A stretch of DNA of 64,000 nucleotides from CADBRN01 sp050944685 (lineage in GTDB: Bacteria > Bacillota > Clostridia > Lachnospirales > Lachnospiraceae): NCBI GenBank assembly GCA_050944685.1, contig JBMNRP010000005.1, forward strand, positions 62,001-126,000, read 5' to 3'. Positions 52,420-60,955 of the stretch are shown one piece after another; the first letter of the stretch is position 1; every line of letters starts with the position of its first letter. The notes beneath the pieces are model-generated. The model ran no database searches, was not told the DNA's origin, and saw nothing but the letters and a program-made list of their open reading frames with translations. Position numbers and translations under genes: made by a program.

Positions 52420-53529
52420 TCACTTTCTCATTCCGAGAATAATATCGCAGATCTCGTCCACCGCTTCCAGCGGCAGGTCCGCGTAAAGCGGAAGCGTCAG
52501 CACCCGCTTTGATATGGTGCGGGCAACCGGAGTCCGGCTCACATCGTACTTCCCGTGGAAGCAGGAAAACGTATTGGTGAGCGGATAAAAATACTTGCGG
52601 GCGAAGATATTCTCCTTTTTCAGGGCTTCGTCCACCTCAGCCCTGCTCGAACCAAATTCTTTCTCGTGGAAAATCACCGGAAAATACCCGTAGTTGGGCT
52701 TTACGTCTTTCTGGATCGCGTTCAGCTGAAGCCCTTCGATTCCTTCGAGTCTCTCACGGTACCGCTCCGCAACCGCTTTCCGTTTCGCGATCTCATCGTC
52801 GACGTGGCGCAGATTGCATAGTCCCATGGCCGCGCAGAGCTCGTTCATCTTCGCGTTTGCGCCGACTGCGCTGACCTCCTCCGGTCCGTGAATGCCGAAG
52901 TTCTTCAGATCGTAAAGCCTGGCTCCGAGCGTCTCATCCGAAAAGCAGACGGCTCCGCCCTCCGCAGTATTAAATACCTTCGTCGCGTGAAAGCTGTAGC
53001 AGGAAGCGTCTCCGAATGTCCCGACGCCTTTTCCCTTATAGGTCTCACCGAACGTGTGTGCGGCGTCGTAGATCACCTTCAGCTCGTACTTGCGGGCGAT
53101 CCGCTCGATTTCCTCGATGTTGCAGATATTCCCGTAGACGTGCACCGGGAGAATCGCGCAGGTGCGGTCCGTAACCAGACTCTCCAGCATCTCCGTGTCG
53201 ATCGTGAAAGTTACCGGATCGATATCGCAGAAAACCGGGGTCAGCCCGTTCCGGACGATCGCGTGCGTCGTACTCGCAAATGTGTAGGGAGTCGTGATCA
53301 CCTCGCCCTGCAGATTCATCGCCTGCAGAGTCATTTCCAGTGACATATGCCCGTTGGACATCAGCTCCACATGATCCACACCCATGTATTTCTCGAGCTC
53401 CTCTTGGAGTTTCCGGTGTTTTGCGCCCATGTTGGTCAGCCAGTGTGTTTCCCAGATATCATAAATCTCATCCATATATTCTTCAAGCGGCGGCATTGAA
53501 GAACGGGTAACAAATATTTTCCGGTCCAT
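52420..53529 (-). CDS. DegT/DnrJ/EryC1 sugar aminotransferase
   Basis: PLP-dependent enzyme of 369 residues with the internal aldimine lysine at 184 in CYSFHATKVFNTAEGGA. The FHATKVFNT form is typical of nucleotide-sugar 3- or 4-aminotransferases (such as FdtB- and VioA-like enzymes). It is a second member of the family in the window in addition to LegC and the non-transaminating RfbH. The amino group it installs could be acylated by the GNAT or ATP-grasp enzymes nearby. The matching 4-keto-sugar dehydratase is not in this module. AGGAG precedes the ATG. Confidence 0.9.
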   Translation of the reverse strand: MDRKIFVTRSSMPPLEEYMDEIYDIWETHWLTNMGAKHRKLQEELEKYMGVDHVELMSNGHMSLEMTLQAMNLQGEVITTPYTFASTTHAIVRNGLTPVFCDIDPVTFTIDTEMLESLVTDRTCAILPVHVYGNICNIEEIERIARKYELKVIYDAAHTFGETYKGKGVGTFGDASCYSFHATKVFNTAEGGAVCFSDETLGARLYDLKNFGIHGPEEVSAVGANAKMNELCAAMGLCNLRHVDDEIAKRKAVAERYRERLEGIEGLQLNAIQKDVKPNYGYFPVIFHEKEFGSSRAEVDEALKKENIFARKYFYPLTNTFSCFHGKYDVSRTPVARTISKRVLTLPLYADLPLEAVDEICDIILGMRK

Positions 53530-53567
53530 GCAAATCTCCTCTTTTCTCCGGGCGGAAAGCCGGGCTT

Positions 53568-55004
53568 TTACTCGTTCCGCCTGTTTTTTACCATCTGTTT
53601 CAGATACTCATAGGTTTCATTCCTGATCAGCTCGGAAACCCCGATATAGAAAGCCGCGCCGGCGATCACCTGCAGGAAAATCCGGATAATGCGGTTGATC
53701 GGAATCAGACCGACCAGGGCGGTGACAATTCCCATCAGAACGGACAGGAGGATTCCCGGAAGGATATCCCGGAGCTGTTCCAGATAGCCGTAATTCAGCA
53801 GCTTTTTATTCGGGCCGGCATTGATGATCTGACTCACAAAGCTCGTGACCAGTAGGCTGCATGCCATCAGAAATACGCCGTGGCGGACCGTCAGCAGCAG
53901 CGCAGCGATTCCGACCGCCTTTTTCAGGATTTCCAGCTTCAGAAACAAATCGCTCCTTCCCATCGCCTTCATGGCGTTCAGATTCGCCGTGTGGATGGGA
54001 TAAAACATATAGGTAATGCAGAAAATCCGCAGGAACGGCACGCATGGCAGCCACTTGTCGGACAGCAGAAGACTCACGATCGGCGTCGCCAGAAAGGCGA
54101 GCCCCATCATCATCGGCGCCATGATATAGATGCTGACCGTGATCGAGCGTCTCGTCATGGCTTTGACCCGTTCCCGGTCATCCTGTACCCTCGACATAGT
54201 CGGCAGCAGAACGCTGTCGATCGATGTATTGATATTGGTGACGATGACATTCGGAAATTTCTGCCCCTGGTTGTAAAAGGCCAGATCCTCAGAAGAATAC
54301 ACTTTTCCGATCACCAGATTCCACAGGTTATTGTAGGTAGTGTCCAGAAGCGAGGACACCAGAAGCTTCCACCCGAACGAAAACAGACTCTTCAGTCTCT
54401 CCAGGGAAAACATGCGCCTCGGCCGCCATTTTACGGTCAGCCAGAGGATCGTCGTGTCAATCGCGGCGTTGGAAAGCTGCTGCGCCACCAGCGCCCACGC
54501 GCCGGCCCCCCGGTAGGCCATCCAGATACCGAGAACAGCGGAAAAAAGCGTCCCGCCGAGCGTAGCAAAAAAGAAACGGCGAAACTCCATCTTTCTCGAG
54601 ACAAACGCCTGCTGAATGTTTTTGATTCCCGAGATCACCAGCGTCAGGCTCAGCACACGGATCAGGGGCGTCAGCGAGTCCATCCGGTAGAACCGGGCAA
54701 TAAACGGCGCCGCCAGAAACATCAGACCGTAGAGAATCAGACACACCGCGAAATTGAAAAAGAACACCGTCGAGAAATCCAGATCATCCGCGTTCTTCTT
54801 CTGTACCAGCGCCGTTCCGAGGCCGCTGTCCACAAACACGTTCAGGATGTTCGTAAAAATCGTCACCATGGAAATCACGCCGTAATCCGACGGGTCCAGA
54901 AGCCTCGCCAGGACAATGGCGACGATGAAATTGACACCCTGTGCTCCGCATCTCTCCGCAAAGCGCCATAAAAAATTTTGTACTACTTCTTTTCTCTGAC
55001 TCAT
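53568..55004 (-). CDS. Polysaccharide flippase (WzxC-like), second of two
   Basis: A 478-residue membrane protein with 12-14 helices beginning NFLWRFAERCGAQGVNFIVAIVLARLLDPSDYG, the pattern of Polysacc_synt/WzxC transporters. It moves lipid-linked glycan across the membrane. It is not a close copy of the flippase at 21514-22914. The gene follows the GNAT gene by 4 bases and the ribosome site is weak, so coupling to the previous gene is likely. Confidence 0.88.
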   Translation of the reverse strand: MSQRKEVVQNFLWRFAERCGAQGVNFIVAIVLARLLDPSDYGVISMVTIFTNILNVFVDSGLGTALVQKKNADDLDFSTVFFFNFAVCLILYGLMFLAAPFIARFYRMDSLTPLIRVLSLTLVISGIKNIQQAFVSRKMEFRRFFFATLGGTLFSAVLGIWMAYRGAGAWALVAQQLSNAAIDTTILWLTVKWRPRRMFSLERLKSLFSFGWKLLVSSLLDTTYNNLWNLVIGKVYSSEDLAFYNQGQKFPNVIVTNINTSIDSVLLPTMSRVQDDRERVKAMTRRSITVSIYIMAPMMMGLAFLATPIVSLLLSDKWLPCVPFLRIFCITYMFYPIHTANLNAMKAMGRSDLFLKLEILKKAVGIAALLLTVRHGVFLMACSLLVTSFVSQIINAGPNKKLLNYGYLEQLRDILPGILLSVLMGIVTALVGLIPINRIIRIFLQVIAGAAFYIGVSELIRNETYEYLKQMVKNRRNE

Positions 55005-55008
55005 AACT

Positions 55009-55428
55009 TCACAGATAACAGATCAGATGTGTGTCCTCCGGCCGGATTTCATTCTCCGGCGTATAACGGACAAATCCTGCCTCTTCATACATGTGTATCG
55101 CGTGCGTATTGCCCGGAAACGTATAAAGGTGAACCGCCCGGATCCCCTTTCCCCGGCATATATTCTGGAACTGCCGGACCATATACGTTCCAAGCCCCCG
55201 GTGCCTTTTTTCCGGGACCACGGCCACCATCGAAATATAAGCGGGCGTCCCGGAGTTCGTATAACCGGCGAGCAGCGCCTGAATTTCTCCTCCCTCCTCC
55301 ACGGAAACAAACGTAGCGTTGTTCCAGAGCTTTTCTGCATACTGCTCCAGGTCCGTCTTGCTGGACAGATGAATCGGAAAATACTTGTCGGCCTTGTGCA
55401 TAAATCGTAAAAAGTTATCTCTGGTCAT
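55009..55428 (-). CDS. GNAT family acyltransferase
   Basis: A 139-residue N-acetyltransferase of the GCN5 fold. The acyl-CoA loop is RHRGLGTYM (75-83) after the beta-4 strand YISMVAVVPEK, with an HAIHMYEEAGF C-terminal motif. Substrate unknown; probably the amino group of a glycan sugar. The start overlaps the ATP-grasp B stop (ATGA). Confidence 0.9.
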   Translation of the reverse strand: MTRDNFLRFMHKADKYFPIHLSSKTDLEQYAEKLWNNATFVSVEEGGEIQALLAGYTNSGTPAYISMVAVVPEKRHRGLGTYMVRQFQNICRGKGIRAVHLYTFPGNTHAIHMYEEAGFVRYTPENEIRPEDTHLICYL

Positions 55429-56387
55429 GTAATTTCATATTCCTCGTACTTGCGGGCAATGTAGGTTTCTTTGATCTCCCCCGCGTCCTCGGCCCGCTCC
55501 CCCGTGAAGCACCGAAAATGATTTCGGACGAAATCATAACCGGCCATGCATGAAAACTCGACGCCACCTGAAAATCTCGGGTTGCACTCCAGAAGATAAA
55601 GTTCGCCCCCGGAACTGCGAATAAATTCAAAATTGACACAGCCGCGGATGTTCAGAAAATCCACAAGCTTTTTACAGGCTTCCTCCAGCTTCGGATCCCG
55701 GAATGTGCGGACGGTAAGTCCAGCGCCATTGTAAGTGCGCAGCAGCTCCTCACGCGCGACCGCCGCCTTTGTCCCGGATTCCGGATCTCTCAGCACATCC
55801 ACCGTGAGGATTCCTCCCTCGATGAACGGCTGCACAATATAAGGATAGGCCTTTCTGTCCGGCCCCTCAAGAAAATAATTCCACTCTCTCTCGGAATGAA
55901 TAAAATAGAGCCCTTTCGAGCTTCTGCCTTTAATCCGTTTGCAGACGACCGGAAATTCGGGCACTTCGGTTACTTCATCCAGACGCCTTGTGGGAATCGT
56001 CCGGAAAGCGGTCATTTTCTCCGAAAGAGCCGTGCTGAGCTTCATTTTATTTCTCAGAAGGGGAAGATTCCCGCCGTCCGTGATACAAAGCCGGATCCCC
56101 TTTTCTTCAAAGCGGGACCTGTGTTCATCAAGAAGATCGATCTCTATATCCGTCAGGGGCTGCACATAACGGATCTTTTCCTCCTCGCAGATCCGGAAGA
56201 TGTCTTCCAGATACCGATCGGGATCATCTGCGTGTGCAATCTGATAAAACGAATCCAGCAGAAGCGATTCCGCCGTCCATTCACGGGGAAATACGCTGCA
56301 TCCCGTCACCCTGTGCCCTTCTTTTCTCAAATTTTTTATGACAATATCGGCAGAAAAAGAGCCGATGGAAGTTACCAGAACATTCAT
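55425..56387 (-). CDS. ATP-grasp enzyme B
   Basis: A 320-residue ligase with the preATP-grasp start VLVTSIGSFSADIVIKNL, Lys150 in FPVVCKR, the Gly/Ser loop KGRSSKGL (153-160) and an intact C-terminal metal site LECNPRFSGG (266-275). It lacks the long C-terminal domain of ATP-grasp A. It belongs to the type seen in capsule clusters (carbamoyl-phosphate synthase large-chain-like). Likely forms an amide or peptide bond on a glycan precursor. Coupled to the GNAT gene by a 4-base overlap. Confidence 0.86.
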   Translation of the reverse strand: MNVLVTSIGSFSADIVIKNLRKEGHRVTGCSVFPREWTAESLLLDSFYQIAHADDPDRYLEDIFRICEEEKIRYVQPLTDIEIDLLDEHRSRFEEKGIRLCITDGGNLPLLRNKMKLSTALSEKMTAFRTIPTRRLDEVTEVPEFPVVCKRIKGRSSKGLYFIHSEREWNYFLEGPDRKAYPYIVQPFIEGGILTVDVLRDPESGTKAAVAREELLRTYNGAGLTVRTFRDPKLEEACKKLVDFLNIRGCVNFEFIRSSGGELYLLECNPRFSGGVEFSCMAGYDFVRNHFRCFTGERAEDAGEIKETYIARKYEEYEIT

Positions 56388-56511
56388 TTTTTCGCCTTAC
56401 TGTTTCCGGACCGCATGGGAATCCGGACCGGCCTGTTTCCGGCCTCTGAAAAGAGATCTGAGCCATCTCAGACACGTCAACATGGGAGATCCAGGGGTAA
56501 AATCGGGTATT

Positions 56512-57540
56512 TCAGATTCTGAGTCTCTCCCGCATTCCGCACAGAAGAAGCGCCGTCCCGTAAAGCCGGTGATCGATGCAGCTCTGGAAAATCCTCTGCT
56601 GTACCGGGAGCGTCTTGACAGGGTATCCCTTTCTGCATCTCCGGATGCGGGGATTCTCCGCAAATTCGCGGACGTATCTCTTCTTGTCCGCGAAAGAATC
56701 GCTCGAATGGCCGACGATTCCCGTGTAGAGACGGCAATAGTCGATCGCCGTCCGGCGGGCCCGCATCACACACTCCGGATCGTGCTCCGCCCTCGCTTCT
56801 TTTGCAAGAAAAACCAGAAATTCCTCGTACTGCTTCAGTTTTTCTCCGGAAAAACTGTGCGTGATGGACGTCTGCTGTTCCTTGCGGTAGCAGTAATCCG
56901 TCCACGGGGTAAAGGAAATCACGCCCGCGCAGTGATAGGCGGACAGATTAAAAACCGTATCCTCCGAAAGAATAGGGCGGAAACGCAGATGGCGCTCTTC
57001 AATGACCGATCTTCTGTAAAGAGACATGCAGACGGACATCGGAAACGCCTCGGTCTCCGTCTCCTCCGGGGAGTGTCCGTAAAGCCTTCTGCGGACCGCG
57101 TCGATCTCCTCTCTTCCGGAGAAAGTCTGCCCGGCGAGCGGATGGCGGTGGACACGGACGGCACGGCCGCCCACCATATCCCGGTGGCCGCTGACCACAA
57201 TATCGGCGGATTTCTCCTCCGCTTTCGCATACAGCTTCTCATACATGCGCGGCCGGACCCAGTCATCCGAATCGACGAAGGCGGCATACCGGCCTCTGGC
57301 GTGATCCAGCCCCGTGCTCCTGGCGGGACCCAGTCCGCCGTTCTCTCTGTGAACGACGCGAATCCGGGAATCCTGCCGGGCGAGCTCATCCGCGAGCTCA
57401 CCGCTGCCATCGGTGGACCCGTCGTCCACCAGAATGATCTCAATTTCCTGCAGCGTCTGCTTTCTCAGACTGTCCACACATTTTCCGAGATATTTTTTTT
57501 CGTTGTAGATCGGAACGATGACGCTGACCTTCTGTTCCAT
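56512..57540 (-). CDS. GT2 family glycosyltransferase
   Basis: A 342-residue GT-A glycosyltransferase with the classic start VSVIVPIYNEKKYLGKC (5-21), VDDGSTDGSG (38-47) and VDSDDWV (89-95). An Arg-rich C-terminus follows. It should add one sugar of the repeat unit on the cytoplasmic face. CGGAGAATAAT precedes the ATG. Between its end and the ATP-grasp B start (56388-56511) nothing is coded. Confidence 0.9.
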   Translation of the reverse strand: MEQKVSVIVPIYNEKKYLGKCVDSLRKQTLQEIEIILVDDGSTDGSGELADELARQDSRIRVVHRENGGLGPARSTGLDHARGRYAAFVDSDDWVRPRMYEKLYAKAEEKSADIVVSGHRDMVGGRAVRVHRHPLAGQTFSGREEIDAVRRRLYGHSPEETETEAFPMSVCMSLYRRSVIEERHLRFRPILSEDTVFNLSAYHCAGVISFTPWTDYCYRKEQQTSITHSFSGEKLKQYEEFLVFLAKEARAEHDPECVMRARRTAIDYCRLYTGIVGHSSDSFADKKRYVREFAENPRIRRCRKGYPVKTLPVQQRIFQSCIDHRLYGTALLLCGMRERLRI

Positions 57541-57656
57541 ATTATTCTCCGTTTATCCGTTCGGGAAAATATCTGTTTTCAGCCGGCACAGACCCCTGTG
57601 AAATGCTTCGGCAGATAGTCCCCCGGTATTTTCACGGTTCTCTCATGACGATCGCT

Positions 57657-58583
57657 TCAGAATGTCCGGTCCAGAATGCTGCGGTAAATACTTCCCTCGC
57701 GGTCAATGGCCGGATCCAGCTTGTAAGTGAGCTTGTGAATCGGAGTGAGACCTTTGATCCACTCCGCCCTCTGCCGGGTGAAATCTTCCGGCAGAACCCG
57801 CACGAGATATTCGCTGTAATCCGTTGTCATATAGGGAATTTCCTTCTCTTCGTCCGGATGGTGGTCCATCACCGTGCGGATGATCAGATTCGAAATCAGA
57901 TATTCGATCGGATGCTTCTCCTGCGTCCAGTAGGCAAACTCGATATTCCGGATCTCACGCATGATTTCATGGCCCGGCGACGAGTGCATCAGCCACACCG
58001 GATAAAGAACCGGATTGTCCAGAAGCCCCAGCTGGTTGCGAAACAGAAAAAGATCCCCCTCGAGTATCGGCCCTGGGATTTTCCCTGTCAGATAAACGGT
58101 GGCATCCATCCATGTCCCGCCGTAATGAGCCAGCAGGGAAAATCTCAGGAGGTCGGAATAATGAGCCAGCGGGATTTCTTTTTTTCCCGCTCTCCATGTG
58201 ATGTAATCCGGAAAGCGTACAAAATCCCGGACATTTTCCGTCGTGAGGAGAATAACCTCCCGGCCCGAAAACTTTTCCACCGACTCGAAACACCGCTGTA
58301 TGATCTCCGGAGCGTTTTCCAGTCCGGAATCCCAGAAAACCCATACAGGATTGTCCGGGGTTTTTCTTCCGTATTTCAGACCGTCCGGATAGACATTTTT
58401 ATAGCGGTAAAACTTCCCGACCTTCTTCAGAGCCTCCTTCTGCCACAGAACCTTTCGGATCTCGTAATCCGGAACCACATGAACCGGAGACCCGGTAAAG
58501 AGGCCTCTGCGGATTCCGTTCACCGCTCCATAGCGCCGGAAATATTCTTTTTTCCCGATGTTCTGGTAATAATCATTCAGCAT
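57657..58583 (-). CDS. Capsular polysaccharide synthesis glycosyltransferase (GT32-like)
   Basis: A 308-residue protein with the Caps_synth/GT32 core: WVFWDSGLENAP (81-92), SDLLRFSLLAHYGGTWMDAT (143-162) with catalytic Asp residues 144 and 160. The family transfers hexoses to capsule or membrane lipids. The ATG at 58583 has AAGGA seven bases upstream. It lies 10 bases after the neighbouring GT4 gene. Confidence 0.88.
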   Translation of the reverse strand: MLNDYYQNIGKKEYFRRYGAVNGIRRGLFTGSPVHVVPDYEIRKVLWQKEALKKVGKFYRYKNVYPDGLKYGRKTPDNPVWVFWDSGLENAPEIIQRCFESVEKFSGREVILLTTENVRDFVRFPDYITWRAGKKEIPLAHYSDLLRFSLLAHYGGTWMDATVYLTGKIPGPILEGDLFLFRNQLGLLDNPVLYPVWLMHSSPGHEIMREIRNIEFAYWTQEKHPIEYLISNLIIRTVMDHHPDEEKEIPYMTTDYSEYLVRVLPEDFTRQRAEWIKGLTPIHKLTYKLDPAIDREGSIYRSILDRTF

Positions 58584-58593
58584 GATTTCTTCC

Positions 58594-59796
58594 TTACAGT
58601 TTTCCCTCATAGATCCGGATCAGTTTGTCATAGTAGCTGGCCGCTGTCTCAAACCGGTACTCCAGACAATGGCGGCTGCTTTCGGTAAGATAATCCGGTG
58701 TAAACAGCATCTCCCGGAGCTTCTTTTCCAGATCCCGGCGGTTTCCTGCCTCGAACAGCTCTCCCGTCTTTCCCTCCTCGATCAGTTCCGGGATGCCGCC
58801 CATCCTCGCTCCGAGGGCGGGCGTTCCGAGTGAAACCGACTCGATAACAGAAAACGGGCAGTTTTCATACATCTCGGAGGGACACACCGTGAGAGCGGCC
58901 TCGGCGATCAGCCGGTAAAGCGCCTCTCCGCTCTGAAATCCCACAAATTCAACGTTCGGCCGGTTCTTCATCTTCCCGGCGGACTCTCCGTAGCCGGCGA
59001 AAACAAACTTCACCTCCGGCATCCGGCGGGCGACCGCCAGCAGCGTGTCCGTTCCCTTATCCCGGGAAAGGTGGCCGAACTCCAGCACGTAGCCTTTTTT
59101 CTCCACGTGCTCCAATGGAGAAAGCTCCTTGAAGTTGTGAATGGCAATCGTCTTGTTCCGGAATCTTGGCTGCGTATCCAGTCTGCTTTTCAGGAAAGAA
59201 CTGCAGCAGATGATCTTATTGACCTCGGAGTAAACGCTGCTGTGTTTCCAGAAATAGCCGTCCACCGTCCCCAGAAGACTTTTCGCCCGCGAGTTTTTCA
59301 GGCACTTCGTTTCAAAGCAGTGAATATACCGTCCGTCCAGACATTTCTCGCATGGCCGCAGATTCGCGTCAAACATACCGTGGCTCGGACAGACCAGCTG
59401 GAAATCGTGCGCCGTGTAGACAATCCTGCAGTTCCTGATTTTTTCCCTCCGCCAGGCGGCGATTTCCAGAATGATCGACGGTGTCAGATGATATTCGATG
59501 TTATTCAGATGGACGACGTCCGGATTGAAATCATCGAGAACACGGCGGATTTTTCTCCTCGCCTCCGCCGAGTAGATAATCCGGAACGGGGCATTCAGAT
59601 TCTTCAGGACTCCCTCCGAGAAATCCATATCCGTGACCAGGGAGTTCACCCGGTTTCCGACGGTGTTTTTCGGATTGTCCAGTCCGAAATACTGAACTTC
59701 GTGGCCGCGGTCCTGAAGCATCCTGCCCAGGGAAAAGACATACGTCTCCGCCCCGCCCTTCGGATATAAAAATTTATTGACCAGTAATACTCTCAT
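58594..59796 (-). CDS. GT4 family glycosyltransferase
   Basis: A 400-residue GT-B enzyme with N-terminal VNKFLYPKGGAETYV (5-19) and C-terminal PSEMYENCPFSVIESVSLGTP, the E-x7-E region of GT4. Six cysteines lie in the middle (near 147-167, HGMFDANLRPCEKCL region), a known insertion in some capsule GT4 enzymes. The start overlaps the preceding GT4 gene stop by 4 bases (ATGA). Confidence 0.9.
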   Translation of the reverse strand: MRVLLVNKFLYPKGGAETYVFSLGRMLQDRGHEVQYFGLDNPKNTVGNRVNSLVTDMDFSEGVLKNLNAPFRIIYSAEARRKIRRVLDDFNPDVVHLNNIEYHLTPSIILEIAAWRREKIRNCRIVYTAHDFQLVCPSHGMFDANLRPCEKCLDGRYIHCFETKCLKNSRAKSLLGTVDGYFWKHSSVYSEVNKIICCSSFLKSRLDTQPRFRNKTIAIHNFKELSPLEHVEKKGYVLEFGHLSRDKGTDTLLAVARRMPEVKFVFAGYGESAGKMKNRPNVEFVGFQSGEALYRLIAEAALTVCPSEMYENCPFSVIESVSLGTPALGARMGGIPELIEEGKTGELFEAGNRRDLEKKLREMLFTPDYLTESSRHCLEYRFETAASYYDKLIRIYEGKL

Positions 59797-60926
59797 ATCT
59801 GAAATCCCTTTTTTGAGCGGTACACCCGGAGAGTTTTTTCCGTCACATCTTCCCAGCTGTACTTCCGGCAGATGTAATCCGCGGCCTCCCTGCTGTACCG
59901 GGCGGTCTCTTCCGCGTGGTCACAGGCATACTGCAGTTTGCCCGCCAGATCGTTTTCATCGGATTTCCGGAAAATCATCGCGTGATCCTCCGTGACCTCG
60001 GTGCACTCCGGAATATCCGAGACCAGACAGCACCGCCCGTAGCTCATGGCCTCGAGAAGAGTGAGCGGCATTCCCTCCAGATCGGAGGGGAGAACATAGA
60101 GATAGGCGTTGCTGTACAGCTCCCCGAGTTCCTGCCCCTCGACGAATCCGGTGAACAGAATGCGGTCATCGCCCTCCGCCATTTTCTTCAGTTTCTGAGG
60201 GAAATCCCCGCTGTCGCTCGTCCCTCCGGCGATCACCAGCTTCTTTCCGGTCCTGACCCGGCGGTAGGCCCGGATCAGATACCGGAGTCCCTTCTCCGGA
60301 ACGATTCTGCCGACGAAGAGAATGTAACCGTCTTTTTCAAGGCCCCACTTCTTCCGGATCCGGTCCGTTTCCAGCCGTTTGGGTCTTTCCACCCCGTTCG
60401 GGATGCAGACCGTCCGGCGGCCGTACCGCCTCGCAAAATATTTCCGGTGCGCGGGATTGAGCACGATGATATCGTCCGCAAAACGAACCGCGCATTTCTC
60501 GCCCTGCAGAAGAAGCGCGCTGGCGATTCTGCCCCATTTTGCCCTGGCGTAGTCCAGGCCGTGGATGGTGCAGACTACTTTTTTTCCGGCCAGCTTCGGA
60601 ATCCAGCAGAAAATCGCGGGACCCTCGGCGTGGACATGCACGACGTCATAGCGCCCGAAGGCGCAGGCAATCGCTGCGAAAAAGGAAGACGAAAAAGCCG
60701 CCAGACCTCTCCGGTTCACCGTCGGAACGCTCTTCAGCCGGATTCCGCGGTAAACATCTCCTGCATCCTGGTCAAATTCGGAGCCCGCGACGTGATGCCC
60801 ACGCCGGTTGTAGCAGGTCACCTCACAGCCCCGCTGTACCATCCTGGCGCAGAGCTCCTCCACGACCACCTCGATGCCTCCCTCCCGCGAGGGAATCCGC
60901 TTATGGCCGTACATGGCAATTTTCAT
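59793..60926 (-). CDS. GT4 family glycosyltransferase, DUF1972/rhamnosyltransferase type
   Basis: A 377-residue GT-B enzyme with the starting motif MKIAMYGHKRIPSREGGIE, typical of the DUF1972/CpsF-type enzymes that add the second sugar after the priming transferase. The C-terminal EGMPLTLLEAMSYG is the E-x7-E site. I chose the ATG at 60926 (AGGA six bases upstream); a GTG at 60959 overlaps the priming gene stop. It is the second gene of the operon. Confidence 0.9.
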   Translation of the reverse strand: MKIAMYGHKRIPSREGGIEVVVEELCARMVQRGCEVTCYNRRGHHVAGSEFDQDAGDVYRGIRLKSVPTVNRRGLAAFSSSFFAAIACAFGRYDVVHVHAEGPAIFCWIPKLAGKKVVCTIHGLDYARAKWGRIASALLLQGEKCAVRFADDIIVLNPAHRKYFARRYGRRTVCIPNGVERPKRLETDRIRKKWGLEKDGYILFVGRIVPEKGLRYLIRAYRRVRTGKKLVIAGGTSDSGDFPQKLKKMAEGDDRILFTGFVEGQELGELYSNAYLYVLPSDLEGMPLTLLEAMSYGRCCLVSDIPECTEVTEDHAMIFRKSDENDLAGKLQYACDHAEETARYSREAADYICRKYSWEDVTEKTLRVYRSKKGFQI

Positions 60927-60955
60927 CGTCTTTCCTGAGGTTTTCTTCATTTCGG

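Noticed and set aside
56388..56511. Possible frameshifted extension of the GT2 gene ending at 56512
   Set aside because: An alternative frame here ends in a basic stretch that could pass as a GT tail, but the GT2 protein already has normal length and there is no conserved motif beyond its stop.
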